Position numbers and translations under genes: made by a program. Shown one piece after another: positions 1 to 9,293 of a stretch of DNA of 64,000 bases. Every line of letters starts with the position of its first letter. Positions within the stretch are counted from its first letter, which is position 1. The notes beneath the pieces are model-generated. The model searched no databases and had not been told where the DNA came from. It saw only the letters and a program-made list of their open reading frames with translations. The stretch is from Mycolicibacterium iranicum (GTDB lineage Bacteria; Actinomycetota; Actinomycetes; Mycobacteriales; Mycobacteriaceae): contig NZ_LWCS01000012.1 of NCBI RefSeq assembly GCF_001650495.1, forward strand, positions 62,001 through 126,000, written 5' to 3'.

Positions 1-1004
1 TCGGATGTCGCGCGGCCGCCGACGAGCACACCGGTCTTGCCCTCGGCTGCCACCAAACCGGCGCTCGCGACGGCGAGCGCCTCCGACCACGAGGCGGGGC
101 GCAGTTCGCCGCCGTCGCGAACCAGCGGTGTCGTGATCCGGTCACCGACCGTCGCATAGGTGAACGCCCACCGGCCTTTGTCGCAGTTCCACTCCTCGTT
201 GACTTCGGGATCGTCACCGGCGAGGCGACGCAACACCTTTCCGCGCCTGTGATCGGTCCGCTGTGCGCATCCGGACGCGCAGTGCTCACAGACACTGGGG
301 CTCGAGACCAGGTCGAAGGGCCGCGCACGGAAGCGGTAAGCCGTGCCGGTCAGGGCACCCACCGGGCAGATCTGCACGGTGTTGCCGGAGAAATAGGACT
401 GGAACGGCTCGCCGGGGGCGATGCCGACCTGTTGGCGCGCCCCCCGTTCCAGCAGGTCGATGAAGCGGTCGCCGGCGATCTGGTCGGAGAAACGGGTGCA
501 CCGGGCGCACAGGACGCAGCGTTCGCGGTCGAGCAGCACCTGTGCGGAGATGTTGATCGGCTTGGGAAACGTGCGCTTGATGTCCTCGAAGCGGGTTTCG
601 GCCCGCCCGTTCGACATTGCCTGGTTCTGCAAAGGGCACTCGCCGCCCTTGTCGCAGACGGGGCAGTCCAGCGGATGGTTGATCAGCAGCAGTTCCATCA
701 CGCCGTGCTGGGCCTTGTCGGCAGCCTCGGAGGTGTACTGCGTGCGCACGACCATGTCCGGCGCGACCGTCGTGGTACACGACGCCAGCGGTTTGCGCTG
801 ACCTTCGACCTCGACCAGACACTGCCTGCAGGCCCCGACCGGGTCGAGCAGCGGATGATCGCAGAAACGTGGGATCTGCACGCCCATCAGCTCGGCAGCA
901 CGAATCACCAACGTGCCCTTGGGCACCGTGATCTGGTGGTCGTCGATCGTGAGCGTCACCATTTCGACGGGCGGCGCGTCACGGCTGCTTTCAGCAAGGG
1001 TCAT
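1..1004 (-). CDS. nuoG: NADH-quinone oxidoreductase subunit G, partial
   Basis: This is the N-terminal third of the large iron-sulfur subunit of respiratory complex I, which passes electrons from NuoF towards the quinone site. About 334 codons are visible before the reading frame leaves the window at base 1. The ferredoxin-like [2Fe-2S] ligands are visible at Cys48, Cys59, Cys62 and Cys76. They are followed by an [15 protein letters not shown] cluster region (about residues 110-126) and a CVLCARC 4Fe-4S motif. A molybdopterin-oxidoreductase-like 4Fe-4S segment ([10 protein letters not shown]) comes after that. The ATG overlaps the nuoF stop by four bases (ATGA), so translation is probably coupled. 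This is the last nuo gene visible here; in the family nuoH-N follow. Confidence 0.96.
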   Translation of the reverse strand, partial: MTLAESSRDAPPVEMVTLTIDDHQITVPKGTLVIRAAELMGVQIPRFCDHPLLDPVGACRQCLVEVEGQRKPLASCTTTVAPDMVVRTQYTSEAADKAQHGVMELLLINHPLDCPVCDKGGECPLQNQAMSNGRAETRFEDIKRTFPKPINISAQVLLDRERCVLCARCTRFSDQIAGDRFIDLLERGARQQVGIAPGEPFQSYFSGNTVQICPVGALTGTAYRFRARPFDLVSSPSVCEHCASGCAQRTDHRRGKVLRRLAGDDPEVNEEWNCDKGRWAFTYATVGDRITTPLVRDGGELRPASWSEALAVASAGLVAAEGKTGVLVGGRATS

Positions 1005-2317
1005 GCACCCACCCCTTCCGGTGCGGCCAGCATCGATGCGAACGGGTCGAACGGGCAGCCACCGGCGAGGTGGGCCTCATACTCGCTGCGGAAGTATTTG
1101 ACCGACGAGACGATCGGGCTCGCGGCCCCGTCTCCCAGAGCGCAGAAGGACTTTCCGAAGATGTTGTCGGAGATGTCGAGCAACTTGTCGATATCGGCGT
1201 CAGTGCCTGCGCCGGTCTCGAGACGCTCGTAAATTTGGGCCAACCAGTACGTGCCCTCGCGGCACGGCGTGCATTTACCGCAGGACTCATGCGCGTAGAA
1301 CTCCGTCCAGCGGCGCACCGCACGCACGACGCACGTCGTCTCATCGAAGATCTGCAGCGCTTTCGTGCCGAGCATCGAACCGGCCCCGGCCATGCCCTCG
1401 TAGTCCAGTGGTGTGTCGAGGTGCTCGGCGGTCAACAGCGGTGTGGACGATCCCCCCGGAGTCCAGAACTTCAGCTCATGACCTTTGCGTACCCCGCCGG
1501 CATAATCGAGCAGTTCGCGCAGCGTGATGCCCAGCGGCGCCTCGTACTGACCGGGTGTGGTGACGTGTCCGGACAGCGAATACAGTGTGAAACCCGGAGA
1601 TTTGTCCGAACCCATCGAGCGAAACCAGTCCACGCCGTTGAGCAGGATCGGTGGCACGCTGGCGATCGATTCGACGTTGTTGACCACCGTCGGGCAGGCA
1701 TACAGGCCCGCGACGGCGGGGAACGGCGGTCGCAGCCGGGGCTGACCGCGCCTTCCTTCCAGCGAGTCCAGCAGTGCGGTTTCCTCACCGCAGATGTAGG
1801 CGCCCGCGCCGGCATGCACGATGAGTTCGAGGTCGAACCCGGAGCCGTGAATGTCGGACCCCAGATGTCCTGCCTCATAGGCCTCGGCGACTGCGGCCTG
1901 CAACCGTCGCAGCACCGGGACCACCTCGCCGCGCAGGTAGATGAACGCGTGGTGCGCCCGGATCGCGTAGGCCGCGATGATCGCCCCCTCGACCAGGAAG
2001 TGCGGCGTCGTCAACATCAGCGGAATGTCTTTACACGTACCGGGTTCCGATTCATCGGCGTTGATCACCAGGTAGTGCGGTTTGGCCCCGGCGCCCTCGT
2101 CGCCCTGGGGGATGAACGACCACTTCGTGCCGGTGGGAAATCCCGCCCCGCCGCGTCCGCGTAGCCCGGAGTCCTTGACCGTGGCGATCACGTCGTCGGG
2201 ATCCATTGCCAGCGCCCGCTCCAGCGCCTGATATCCGCCGTGGCGCCGATAGGTGTCCAGCGACCACGGTTGCGGATCGTCCCAGAACCGGCTCAGAACG
2301 GGGGTCAGCGGAATCAT
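1001..2317 (-). CDS. nuoF: NADH-quinone oxidoreductase subunit F
   Basis: NuoF is the NADH-oxidising, FMN-binding subunit of complex I on the cytoplasmic arm. The 438-residue length is normal. The NADH-binding glycine-rich stretch [13 protein letters not shown] lies near residues 53-65. An [14 protein letters not shown] segment of the FMN fold follows, and the C-terminal [12 protein letters not shown] motif supplies three of the four ligands of cluster N3. The start ATG overlaps the nuoE stop (ATGA), and the stop overlaps the nuoG start in the same way. It is therefore embedded in the nuo operon with coupled translation on both sides. Confidence 0.97.
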   Translation of the reverse strand: MIPLTPVLSRFWDDPQPWSLDTYRRHGGYQALERALAMDPDDVIATVKDSGLRGRGGAGFPTGTKWSFIPQGDEGAGAKPHYLVINADESEPGTCKDIPLMLTTPHFLVEGAIIAAYAIRAHHAFIYLRGEVVPVLRRLQAAVAEAYEAGHLGSDIHGSGFDLELIVHAGAGAYICGEETALLDSLEGRRGQPRLRPPFPAVAGLYACPTVVNNVESIASVPPILLNGVDWFRSMGSDKSPGFTLYSLSGHVTTPGQYEAPLGITLRELLDYAGGVRKGHELKFWTPGGSSTPLLTAEHLDTPLDYEGMAGAGSMLGTKALQIFDETTCVVRAVRRWTEFYAHESCGKCTPCREGTYWLAQIYERLETGAGTDADIDKLLDISDNIFGKSFCALGDGAASPIVSSVKYFRSEYEAHLAGGCPFDPFASMLAAPEGVGA

Positions 2318-3174
2318 TGCGCCGCCTTCGGATCGGTCTCCGGTGTCGACGATCGGGCCGGCACGTTGGCCTCCGGCGCGGGTGCGGGCTCGTCCTTCAC
2401 CGACTCGGCGGCCCGGGCCTGTTCGCCACCTCCGCCCGGCGTGGAATCAGACGGAGCGCCGACCTCGGGTGCCGACATGTCGTGCGCGTGCGCGTACCGC
2501 AGGCCGGCGAGGGTGGCGTCTCCGACCGGTCCGGCGCCGGGGGTATCGGAATTCGGCAGGCCGGCAAGCGTTCTCGCGGTTTCCCGGAACGTGCACAGCG
2601 CGCCGCTGCGTGACGGCACCGGCCGTTCGCCGGCCCGTAGCGCGTCGACCAGGTCGCGGACCGACGACGGCGTCTGGTTGTCGAAGAAGTCCCAGTTGAC
2701 CATGACCACCGGGGCGTAGTCGCAGGCGGCGTTGCACTCGACGTGCTCGAGGGTGATCATGCCGTCAACGGTGGTCTGACCTGGCGTGATGTCCAGATGG
2801 CTCTCGAGGCTTTCCAGGATCGCGTCGCCGCCCATGATCGCGCACAGTGTGTTGGTGCACACGCCGACGAGGTAGTCCCCGGTCGGGGTGCGGCGATACA
2901 TGGAGTAGAAGGTGGCCACCGCTGTGACTTCGGCGTCGGTCAAGCCCAATTGTCCTGCACAGAAGCCGATTCCAGCAGGTGTGAGGCAGCCATCCTCAGC
3001 CTGAACGAGGTGAAGCAGCGGCAGCAGGGCCGATCTGGACTGCGGATAGCGCCCGATGATCGTCGCCGCGTCGGCCGCCAGCCGTTCGGCAACCTCGGCC
3101 GGGTAGGAGGCGGGACCGTGTATCGGCGGACCCGGTTCATCGGGCCTCTGCCCGAGATCGAGGAATATGGTCAT
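2314..3174 (-). CDS. nuoE: NADH-quinone oxidoreductase subunit E
   Basis: This is the thioredoxin-fold [2Fe-2S] subunit of complex I that pairs with NuoF. The cluster ligands are visible in a CTNTLC motif (near residue 105) and a CNAACDYAP motif (near residue 148). The core fold ends around residue 185. The remaining hundred or so residues are a low-complexity Ala/Pro/Glu/Ser-rich tail without recognisable domains, so the protein (286 residues) is longer than the usual 160-250. The start is the ATG 60 bases after the nuoD stop, the largest gap inside this nuo operon. Confidence 0.95.
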   Translation of the reverse strand: MTIFLDLGQRPDEPGPPIHGPASYPAEVAERLAADAATIIGRYPQSRSALLPLLHLVQAEDGCLTPAGIGFCAGQLGLTDAEVTAVATFYSMYRRTPTGDYLVGVCTNTLCAIMGGDAILESLESHLDITPGQTTVDGMITLEHVECNAACDYAPVVMVNWDFFDNQTPSSVRDLVDALRAGERPVPSRSGALCTFRETARTLAGLPNSDTPGAGPVGDATLAGLRYAHAHDMSAPEVGAPSDSTPGGGGEQARAAESVKDEPAPAPEANVPARSSTPETDPKAAQ

Positions 3175-3234
3175 AACAGTCTGCTCATCATTTACGGCTC
3201 CTCGCCCGAGGGCTCGTCGCGACGCGACCGCTCA

Positions 3235-4584
3235 TCACCTGTCCACCCCGCCCATCACCGGATCGATCGACGCCACCGCGGTGATCGCGTCGGCCACCAT
3301 GCCGCCCTCGCACATCGCCGCCACCGCTTGAAGATTCGTGAACGACGGGTCGCGGTAGTGCACGCGGTAGGGCCGCGTCCCGCCGTCGGAGACCATGTGT
3401 ACGCCGAGTTCGCCGCGCGGCGACTCGACCGCGACGTACACCTGGCCAGCCGGCACCCGGATGCCCTCGGTCACCAACTTGAAGTGATGGATCAGGCCCT
3501 CCATCGAGTGGCCCATGATCTTGGCGATGTGCTCGGGCGAGTTACCCAGCCCGTCAGGTCCGACCTTGAGGTCGGCGGGCCACGCCAACTTCTTGTCGGT
3601 GATCATCACCGGTTCACCCGCCGAGCGCTCCAACCGCTCGACACACTGTTCGACGATCTTGATCGATTCGCGCATCTCCTTGACGCGAATGAGGTAGCGC
3701 CCGTACGAGTCGCATTGGTCGTCGGTGACGACGTCGAAATCGTAGGTCTCGTAACCGCAATAGGGCTGTGCCTTGCGCAGATCGTGTGGCAGGCCGGTCG
3801 AGCGCAGCACCGGGCCGGTGACGCCGAGCGCCATGCACCCGGTCAGGTCGAGGTAGCCTATACCCCTCGTGCGGGCCTTCCAGATGTAGTTCTCGTTGAG
3901 CAGATTCTCCATGTCGCGCAGGCGCGTCGGGAGCAGCTTGAGCAGGTCGCGGACCTGAGGGAGACCTTCGTCCGGCAGGTCGGCGGCCACACCTCCTGGG
4001 CGGATGTAGGCGTTGTTCATCCGCAGCCCGGTGATGGTCTCGAACGCAGACAGGATCAGCTCGCGCTCGCGGAAGCCGAGGAACATCGCCGTCATCGCAC
4101 CGAGTTCCATACCGCCGGTGGCAAGGGCCACCAGGTGACTGGAGATCCTGTTGAGCTCCATCATCATCACGCGGATCACCGAAGCACGCTCCGGGATCGC
4201 GTCGGTGACACCGAGCAGCTTCTCCACCCCAAGGCAGTACGCCGTCTCGTTGAAAAACGGTGACAGGTAATCCATTCGGGTGACGAACGTGACACCTTGC
4301 GTCCAGGTGCGGAACTCCAAGTTCTTCTCGATACCGGTGTGCAGATAGCCGATTCCGCAGCGTGCCTCGACGATCGTCTCGCCCTCGATCTCCAGGATGA
4401 GCCGCAGCACCCCGTGTGTCGACGGGTGCTGCGGGCCCATGTTGACGACGATGCGCTCGCCGGCGTGCTCGGCGGCGTTCCCCGCACGTGAGGAGGCGGC
4501 GTTCTCCCTTGCGGCGGCGACCACCTGGTCCCAGTCCTGACCGCCCACGACGATGAAGCGCTCAGGCTTTTGCGATGTGGTCAT
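3235..4584 (-). CDS. nuoD: NADH-quinone oxidoreductase subunit D
   Basis: This is the 49-kDa-type subunit of complex I, which builds the quinone pocket together with NuoB. It shows the family hallmarks [14 protein letters not shown] (about residues 48-61) and [12 protein letters not shown], and the C-terminal segment [15 protein letters not shown]. It ends DPVMGGVDR, as in family members. The length of 449 residues is a little above average because of an N-terminal extension of about 40 residues, as in other mycobacterial NuoD proteins. The start ATG shares one base with the nuoC stop (TGATG). Confidence 0.97.
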   Translation of the reverse strand: MTTSQKPERFIVVGGQDWDQVVAAARENAASSRAGNAAEHAGERIVVNMGPQHPSTHGVLRLILEIEGETIVEARCGIGYLHTGIEKNLEFRTWTQGVTFVTRMDYLSPFFNETAYCLGVEKLLGVTDAIPERASVIRVMMMELNRISSHLVALATGGMELGAMTAMFLGFRERELILSAFETITGLRMNNAYIRPGGVAADLPDEGLPQVRDLLKLLPTRLRDMENLLNENYIWKARTRGIGYLDLTGCMALGVTGPVLRSTGLPHDLRKAQPYCGYETYDFDVVTDDQCDSYGRYLIRVKEMRESIKIVEQCVERLERSAGEPVMITDKKLAWPADLKVGPDGLGNSPEHIAKIMGHSMEGLIHHFKLVTEGIRVPAGQVYVAVESPRGELGVHMVSDGGTRPYRVHYRDPSFTNLQAVAAMCEGGMVADAITAVASIDPVMGGVDR

Positions 4585-5276
4585 CAGTTGTACGCCCTCC
4601 GCTCGTCGGGCGGTGGGATCTCGGCGCCGTGGTACTCGACCGGAATGCCGCCCAGCGGGTAGTCCTTCCGCTGCGGGTGGCCCACCCAGTCGTCGGGCAT
4701 CTCGATGCGGGTCAACGATGGGTGTCCGTCGAAGATGATGCCGAAGAAGTCGTAAGTCTCACGCTCATGCCAGTCGGTGGTCGGATACACGCGGAACAGC
4801 GACGGGATATGCGGATCGCGGTCAGGCGCGGCCACTTCCACCCTGATTCGGCGATTGTGGGTGATCGACATCAGCGGATAGGCGGCGTGTAGCTCGCGGT
4901 TGACGTCCTCGGGATAGTGCACACCGCTGACACCCAGGCACAATTCGAATCTCAGCGCCGGATCATTGCGCAGCGTCTGCATGACCTCGACAAGCCGATC
5001 ACGATGCACCTCGAGGGTGAGTTCATCGCGGTAGACCACCACGCGTTCGATGGATTCGGCGAAGGCGTCCTCACCGATTGCGGCGGCCAGGGCGTCGACG
5101 ACATCGTCGAAGTAGCCGCCGTACGGGCGTGGTGTGCTTCCAGGCAGCGCCACCGGACGGATCAGCCGGCCGTAACCCGACGTGTCACCCGAGCCTTTCG
5201 CGCCGAACATGCCGCGCCGCACACCGATCACCTCGGGGGCGTCATCTCCGGCGTCGGAGGCCGCTCCGGCGCTCAC
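4584..5276 (-). CDS. nuoC: NADH-quinone oxidoreductase subunit C
   Basis: This is the 30-kDa-type subunit of complex I, not fused to NuoD here. The signature [17 protein letters not shown] is present, followed by the basic C-terminal [14 protein letters not shown] and the terminal [10 protein letters not shown]. The frame stays open far upstream, but that part is a shadow of nuoB. I chose the GTG that overlaps the nuoB stop (GTGA), which gives 230 residues beginning [10 protein letters not shown], close to known mycobacterial NuoC. The overlaps on both sides argue for translational coupling. Confidence 0.95.
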   Translation of the reverse strand: MSAGAASDAGDDAPEVIGVRRGMFGAKGSGDTSGYGRLIRPVALPGSTPRPYGGYFDDVVDALAAAIGEDAFAESIERVVVYRDELTLEVHRDRLVEVMQTLRNDPALRFELCLGVSGVHYPEDVNRELHAAYPLMSITHNRRIRVEVAAPDRDPHIPSLFRVYPTTDWHERETYDFFGIIFDGHPSLTRIEMPDDWVGHPQRKDYPLGGIPVEYHGAEIPPPDERRAYN

Positions 5277-5827
5277 CTCAACAGACCTTTCAGCTCGATC
5301 GTCGGGGTCACCGCCATCGCGGCCTGCTCTGCCTCCCTGATGGCCTCCTCGCGATTCACACCGAGTGGCATCTCCTGAATCTTGTCGTGCAGTTTCAGGA
5401 TTGCGTGCAGCAGCATCTCCGGTCGGGGCGGGCATCCGGGCAGGTAAATATCCACAGGCACCACGTGGTCGACGCCCTGCACCACGGCGTAGTTGTTGAA
5501 CATCCCGCCCGACGACGCGCACACACCCATCGCCAGCACCCACTTGGGCTCGGCCATCTGGTCGTAGATCTGCCGCAGGACCGGTGCCATCTTCTGGCTC
5601 ACCCTGCCTGCCACGATCATCAGGTCGGCCTGCCGCGGCGTCGCCGAGAACCGCTCCATACCGAAGCGGCTGATGTCGAAACGCGGGCCCGCGGTGGCCA
5701 TCATTTCGATCGCACAGCAGGCCAGGCCGAACGTCGCCGGCCACAGCGACCCTTTGCGGACATACCCGGCGACTTTTTCGACCGTCGACAGCAGAATGCC
5801 GCCGGGCAGCTTCTCCTCTAATCCCAT
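5273..5827 (-). CDS. nuoB: NADH-quinone oxidoreductase subunit B
   Basis: NuoB carries the N2 [4Fe-4S] cluster, the last electron carrier before quinone in complex I. The tandem cysteines of [11 protein letters not shown] (about residues 33-43), the [10 protein letters not shown] cysteine and [10 protein letters not shown] are all present. The 184-residue length is typical. The ATG beginning [10 protein letters not shown] overlaps the end of nuoA by ten bases. Longer upstream starts would read through nuoA in another frame and are rejected. Confidence 0.97.
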   Translation of the reverse strand: MGLEEKLPGGILLSTVEKVAGYVRKGSLWPATFGLACCAIEMMATAGPRFDISRFGMERFSATPRQADLMIVAGRVSQKMAPVLRQIYDQMAEPKWVLAMGVCASSGGMFNNYAVVQGVDHVVPVDIYLPGCPPRPEMLLHAILKLHDKIQEMPLGVNREEAIREAEQAAMAVTPTIELKGLLR

Positions 5828-6192
5828 TGCAGGCCTCCCCGGCGCCACACGTAGGTGTAGGCCACAAATACGACGATCATGAAAAGCAGCATCTCTACCA
5901 GCGCAAACAGGCCGAGACTGTCGAACGCAACCGCCCACGGATAGAGGAAGACGATCTCGATGTCGAAGACGATGAACAGCATCGCCGTCAGGTAGTAGCG
6001 GATCGGGAACCGCTGTGCTGTTGCGGCGGCCGCCGGGTCGGAAGCGTCCATCGGTTCGATACCGCACTCGTAGGCCTCGAGTTTGGCGCGGTTGTAGCGC
6101 TTGGGTCCGATCAGCAGGGCGATCCCGACCGACCCGACCGCGAATACAGCAGCTATCGCACCAAGCACCAGGATCGGCGTGTACAGATTCAT
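5818..6192 (-). CDS. nuoA: NADH-quinone oxidoreductase subunit A
   Basis: NuoA is a small membrane subunit of complex I with three transmembrane helices (roughly residues 4-29, 66-88 and 94-115). The conserved loop YECGIEP near residue 41 and the [15 protein letters not shown] helix are diagnostic. It is the first gene of the nuo operon. The 166 bases between its start and the upstream receiver gene should hold the main nuo promoter, but I could not identify a convincing -10/-35 pair there. Confidence 0.97.
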   Translation of the reverse strand: MNLYTPILVLGAIAAVFAVGSVGIALLIGPKRYNRAKLEAYECGIEPMDASDPAAAATAQRFPIRYYLTAMLFIVFDIEIVFLYPWAVAFDSLGLFALVEMLLFMIVVFVAYTYVWRRGGLQWD

Positions 6193-6358
6193 GCTGCGCA
6201 GCAGCTCCTCGGGGGCTGTCGATGTGAGCTAGCACACAGCCTAGCCCGGTTTTGGATGCAAGCCACTCATTTTGGTTAGTATCGCTACTGGCGCCGTTCG
6301 GCGATACCGCCCTGCCTCCAATGGGCAAGCGCAGCAGTGATTTTGGCTGTGCGCAGGG

Positions 6359-6778
6359 CTAGATCGCAGGACGAAGAAGCGACACGACGGCGTCGCCCAG
6401 CCGAATCGGGTCAATCGGGTGCGGAACTGCCGCCTCAGCCCGCGACCAGCTGGCCAGCCAGGCGTCGTCGGGACGTCCGGTCAGGACGAGTATCGGTGGG
6501 CAATCGTCGATCTCGTCTTTGAGTTGCTTGGCGATTCCCATCCCGCCGACCGGGGTGGCCTCACCGTCGAGGATCGCAAGGTCGAAGCCGCCCGCGTCCA
6601 TCTGCCGGATCACCATAGGACCGGTGGCGACCTCGACATAGTCCAGTTCGGGCAGCGCGGGATGTATCCGTTTGCCCAGCGCAAGCTGGACCTGCTCCCT
6701 GGTCCTCGGATTGTCGCTGTAGACGAGGATCCGCAGAGGTTTCGTCGTTCGCGATGGCTCGGAAGAGGGCACAGCCAT
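6359..6778 (-). CDS. Single-domain response regulator (receiver) protein next to nuo
   Basis: This is a stand-alone CheY-like receiver of about 139 residues without an output domain. I recall the same arrangement in M. tuberculosis, where Rv3143 lies just before nuoA. The acidic pocket (LVYSDNPRTRE) and the phospho-acceptor Asp in FDLAILDGEATP are present. The usual active-site Lys after strand 5 seems replaced by His in AAVPHPIDP, so phosphorylation signalling may be unusual. No histidine kinase is adjacent. I use the ATG at 6778; a GTG eight codons upstream is possible. Its partner and target are unknown; the position suggests a link to respiration. Confidence 0.8.
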   Translation of the reverse strand: MAVPSSEPSRTTKPLRILVYSDNPRTREQVQLALGKRIHPALPELDYVEVATGPMVIRQMDAGGFDLAILDGEATPVGGMGIAKQLKDEIDDCPPILVLTGRPDDAWLASWSRAEAAVPHPIDPIRLGDAVVSLLRPAI

Positions 6779-6847
6779 GGGCGCGATGGTAGCCGCGTGC
6801 ACCTGAAGCGGTTTCCGACTTTCGGAAAATGACTGTCGCGGAAGGCG

Positions 6848-7222
6848 TTACAACAAGGGTCGAATGTCCGCGGGATCGAAATACTCGTCAATGCGTGTGA
6901 TCAAGCCGTCGTCGCCGACTTTGATCACGATGCACACGCGCAGTGCGATAGCGATTCCCGAGCGGGCGGTGGCATGGAGAATGTGCTGCTGGACGAAGCC
7001 GCCCTCGAAATGCTGGCGATCCAGGATCTCGTAGCGCCGCTCCCTGGTGGTGGTGATGAACCACTCGATGATCTTGACCGATCGCGTGTGGTCGTTGTCC
7101 CGCAGGTCGCCGCTCTTCCACACCGCGACGTCCGGGCTGAACAGCCGGGTCACGGCATCGATGTCGCTGCGCTCGATGGCGTCGAACAGCCGGTCGGCGA
7201 CGTCCGCCTGGGTTCCACGCAT
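6848..7222 (-). CDS. SnoaL-like (NTF2 fold) protein
   Basis: A 124-residue protein with the compact NTF2/SnoaL architecture: an N-terminal helix (VADRLFDAIERSDIDAVTRLFSPD), then a curved beta sheet ending in ITRIDEYFDPADI. This fold covers ketosteroid isomerases, polyketide cyclases and many proteins of unknown role, so the substrate cannot be named. It is divergent from a methyltransferase gene across only 42 bases that hold a MerR/SoxR-like palindrome. A GAGG eight bases before the ATG supports the start. Confidence 0.8.
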   Translation of the reverse strand: MRGTQADVADRLFDAIERSDIDAVTRLFSPDVAVWKSGDLRDNDHTRSVKIIEWFITTTRERRYEILDRQHFEGGFVQQHILHATARSGIAIALRVCIVIKVGDDGLITRIDEYFDPADIRPLL

Positions 7223-7229
7223 GGTGTTG

Positions 7230-7249
7230 ACCTCAACTCCAGTTCAGGT
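7230..7249. promoter_or_regulatory. MerR/SoxR-like operator palindrome
   Basis: ACCTCAACTCCAGTTCAGGT is an imperfect 20-base inverted repeat (8 of 10 positions pair). It resembles the CCTCAAG...CTTGAGG type bound by SoxR/MerR-family regulators. It fills the 42-base gap between two divergent starts. No MerR gene is present in the window, so the regulator would be encoded elsewhere. It is called by similarity of pattern only. Confidence 0.4.
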
Positions 7250-7264
7250 TGAACACTGGTCCGT

Positions 7265-7900
7265 ATGGAACAGACCCCCACCATCTCCCGTTTCGACGAC
7301 TTCTACAAGGATGAGACGCAGTCCCCACCGTGGGTTATCGGTGAGCCGCAGCCGGCCATCGTCGGCCTTGAGCGCGCCGGCCTCATCAGCGGTCGTGTGC
7401 TCGATATCGGATGCGGAACAGGTGAGCACACGATCCTCCTCGCGAAGGCAGGCTATGACGTTGTCGGCGTCGACGGTGCGCCCACCGCCGTAGCGCGCGC
7501 CCGGCGTAATGCCGCAGCTCACGGGGTCGAGGCTCGTTTCGAGGTGGCGGACGCGTTGACACTGCCGAAAGACCCGACCTACGACACGATCGTCGACAGC
7601 GCGCTGTTCCACATTTTCGACGACGCCGACCGCGCGACCTATGTCGCCAGCCTGCGCACCGCCGGCCGAGTGGGGACGGTCGTCCATGTGCTTGCGCTCT
7701 CCGACGAGGGCCGCGGCCTCGGGCCGGAGGTCAGCGAGACCACGATCCTGGATGCCTTCGGCGAAAGCTGGGAGATCGAGTCGCTGACGAGGACGACCTA
7801 CCGCGGCGTCGTCACGGCGCTTCAGGCAGACGCGATGGACCTCGCTCCCGGAACGGTCGTCGACGAGCCCGCATGGCTGGCGCGAGTGCGCCGGCTCTGA
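7265..7900 (+). CDS. Class I SAM-dependent methyltransferase
   Basis: A 211-residue Rossmann-fold methyltransferase. Motif I is VLDIGCGTGEHTILLA (about residues 45-60), the acidic residue ending strand 2 is in VVGVDGAP, and motif post-II is FEVADALTLP. Motif IV is YDTIVDSALFHIF. The substrate is not evident; the size and motifs fit the small-molecule methyltransferase group. It is divergent from the SnoaL-like gene and probably shares its regulatory site. The ATG follows the divergent gap directly. Confidence 0.88.
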   Translation: MEQTPTISRFDDFYKDETQSPPWVIGEPQPAIVGLERAGLISGRVLDIGCGTGEHTILLAKAGYDVVGVDGAPTAVARARRNAAAHGVEARFEVADALTLPKDPTYDTIVDSALFHIFDDADRATYVASLRTAGRVGTVVHVLALSDEGRGLGPEVSETTILDAFGESWEIESLTRTTYRGVVTALQADAMDLAPGTVVDEPAWLARVRRL

Positions 7901-7983
7901 TGCTGCTCATGCGAGGCAACACCGAACCGCGTTCCAGGTCCACCCGTTGAGTTCGATCTGCGTGATCGACGTGAGACTGACGG

Positions 7984-8322
7984 TCACAGCCCGTCGGCAT
8001 ACCCTGGGTGGTCGAACCGCAACCGATGCCGAACGAGGGTTCGCAGCGACGCGATCACCTCCTCGGCTCGATCGTCGAGCCGCCCGTCGCGGATGGCCTG
8101 CGCCAACTCGGTCTCGTCGGCGAAGCCGAGGCCTGCCAGGGACGCACGCACCGGCTCGTCCTTATCGTCGAGCAACTCGCGTTCGACGGTGCGCAAGACA
8201 TTGGCGGCCACCCTTGCGTGAAAGCCCGTCTGCCCTCCGACCGCACGCACATCGGTGTCGAGAAATTGGGCCACGGCAGCGACGAGCTCGGCCGCGGTCG
8301 GACGGGTCGTGTACGCGCTCAC
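7984..8322 (-). CDS. DUF6285 domain protein, last gene of catabolic operon
   Basis: A 112-residue protein with the pattern I recognise as DUF6285, which is regularly encoded next to phosphotransferase/acyl-CoA dehydrogenase pairs. It is helical, with RPTAAELVAAVAQFL at the N-terminus and a conserved FHARVAANVL segment. No catalytic motif is visible and its function is unknown. The GTG start overlaps the stop of the phosphotransferase (GTGA), so I set it at 8322 rather than at the longer open frame. Coupling suggests it works with that kinase-like protein. Confidence 0.8.
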   Translation of the reverse strand: MSAYTTRPTAAELVAAVAQFLDTDVRAVGGQTGFHARVAANVLRTVERELLDDKDEPVRASLAGLGFADETELAQAIRDGRLDDRAEEVIASLRTLVRHRLRFDHPGYADGL

Positions 8323-9293
8323 GAGCTGGGCCCCTTCCCCGACAACAGATCCAGTAGGTCCCATTCGGTTTCACTGACGCGTCTGCCGATGGCGGCGAGC
8401 TCGACCGACGGCATCTCGCCCGACAGATGTCGTTCGGCCTGATGGCGGCAGATCACACCCCACCGCAGCGTTGCGACGGTCAGCCACCAGCGAAAGGCCT
8501 TGCGGTCCAATACCGTGCCTGACGCGTTCTCGTACGCCCGAAGGAACGTCTCCACACTGCCGAGACCCCCAGCACCCAGCGATTCGGGTGCACCGAACCG
8601 CCAGGCGCGAATACAGAACCACGCCAGATCCTCGTAGACCTCCCCGATATGGGTCAGCTCCCAATCCAACACCGCCGCCAATCCCGAATGGTCGACGATG
8701 AGATTGCCCATCCGGAAATCCCCGTGTATCAACCGCATCGGTGACGGATCTGGCCTCTCATCGCTCAACCGCCGAAACGTCCACTCGAAAGTCGCTGTCG
8801 TGTCGCCGATCTCGTCGAGACGACCCCGCCATCCGGCGAGTTCGTCCGGTGCCGTCAGACCGATGCCGTCCGGATCGGCGCGATGGATCGCCGCCAGCGC
8901 GGCAGCACATTGCACGAGCAAGCGGGCCCGCTTGCCGTCGTCGAGCCCGCGGAAGATCTTGCGGACGATCGTCTCTCCGCCGATGGCGTCACAGATCAGG
9001 TACGGATCGCCGACGGCGACAGGGGAGTTGTCAGCAGTCAGAATGTGCGGCACCGGTGCTCCTGCCACCGCGGCACGCTGCTGCACCTTGGCCTCCAGCT
9101 CCATGCTGGCATGGATGTCGTCGCGTGCGCCGGTGCGCAGGATGAGTTGCCGACGTGACTCTGCACCCGTCGCGGTGAACGCCCACGTTGTTCGGCTTGC
9201 CCCGCCCGTCAGACGCTGCAGATCTTCAACGACGACGTCGCCGAGCACCGGCTGCAACACGTTCTGCAGCGCCTGCGCCAGCTCAGCGCTCAT
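8319..9293 (-). CDS. Phosphotransferase family protein (APH/ACAD10-like kinase)
   Basis: A 324-residue protein with the aminoglycoside-phosphotransferase/choline-kinase fold. The catalytic loop HGDFRMGNLIV (about residue 185) keeps both Asp and Asn, and LDWELTHIGEVYEDLAWF carries the metal-binding Asp. Relatives fused to or next to acyl-CoA dehydrogenases (ACAD10/11 type) phosphorylate hydroxyacyl-CoA before elimination. The neighbouring dehydrogenase suggests the same here, which is an inference. The start MSAELAQALQ lies at the edge of the 32-bp tandem repeats, so its ribosome-binding region is one copy of the repeat (AGAGGG five bases before ATG). Confidence 0.88.
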   Translation of the reverse strand: MSAELAQALQNVLQPVLGDVVVEDLQRLTGGASRTTWAFTATGAESRRQLILRTGARDDIHASMELEAKVQQRAAVAGAPVPHILTADNSPVAVGDPYLICDAIGGETIVRKIFRGLDDGKRARLLVQCAAALAAIHRADPDGIGLTAPDELAGWRGRLDEIGDTTATFEWTFRRLSDERPDPSPMRLIHGDFRMGNLIVDHSGLAAVLDWELTHIGEVYEDLAWFCIRAWRFGAPESLGAGGLGSVETFLRAYENASGTVLDRKAFRWWLTVATLRWGVICRHQAERHLSGEMPSVELAAIGRRVSETEWDLLDLLSGKGPSS

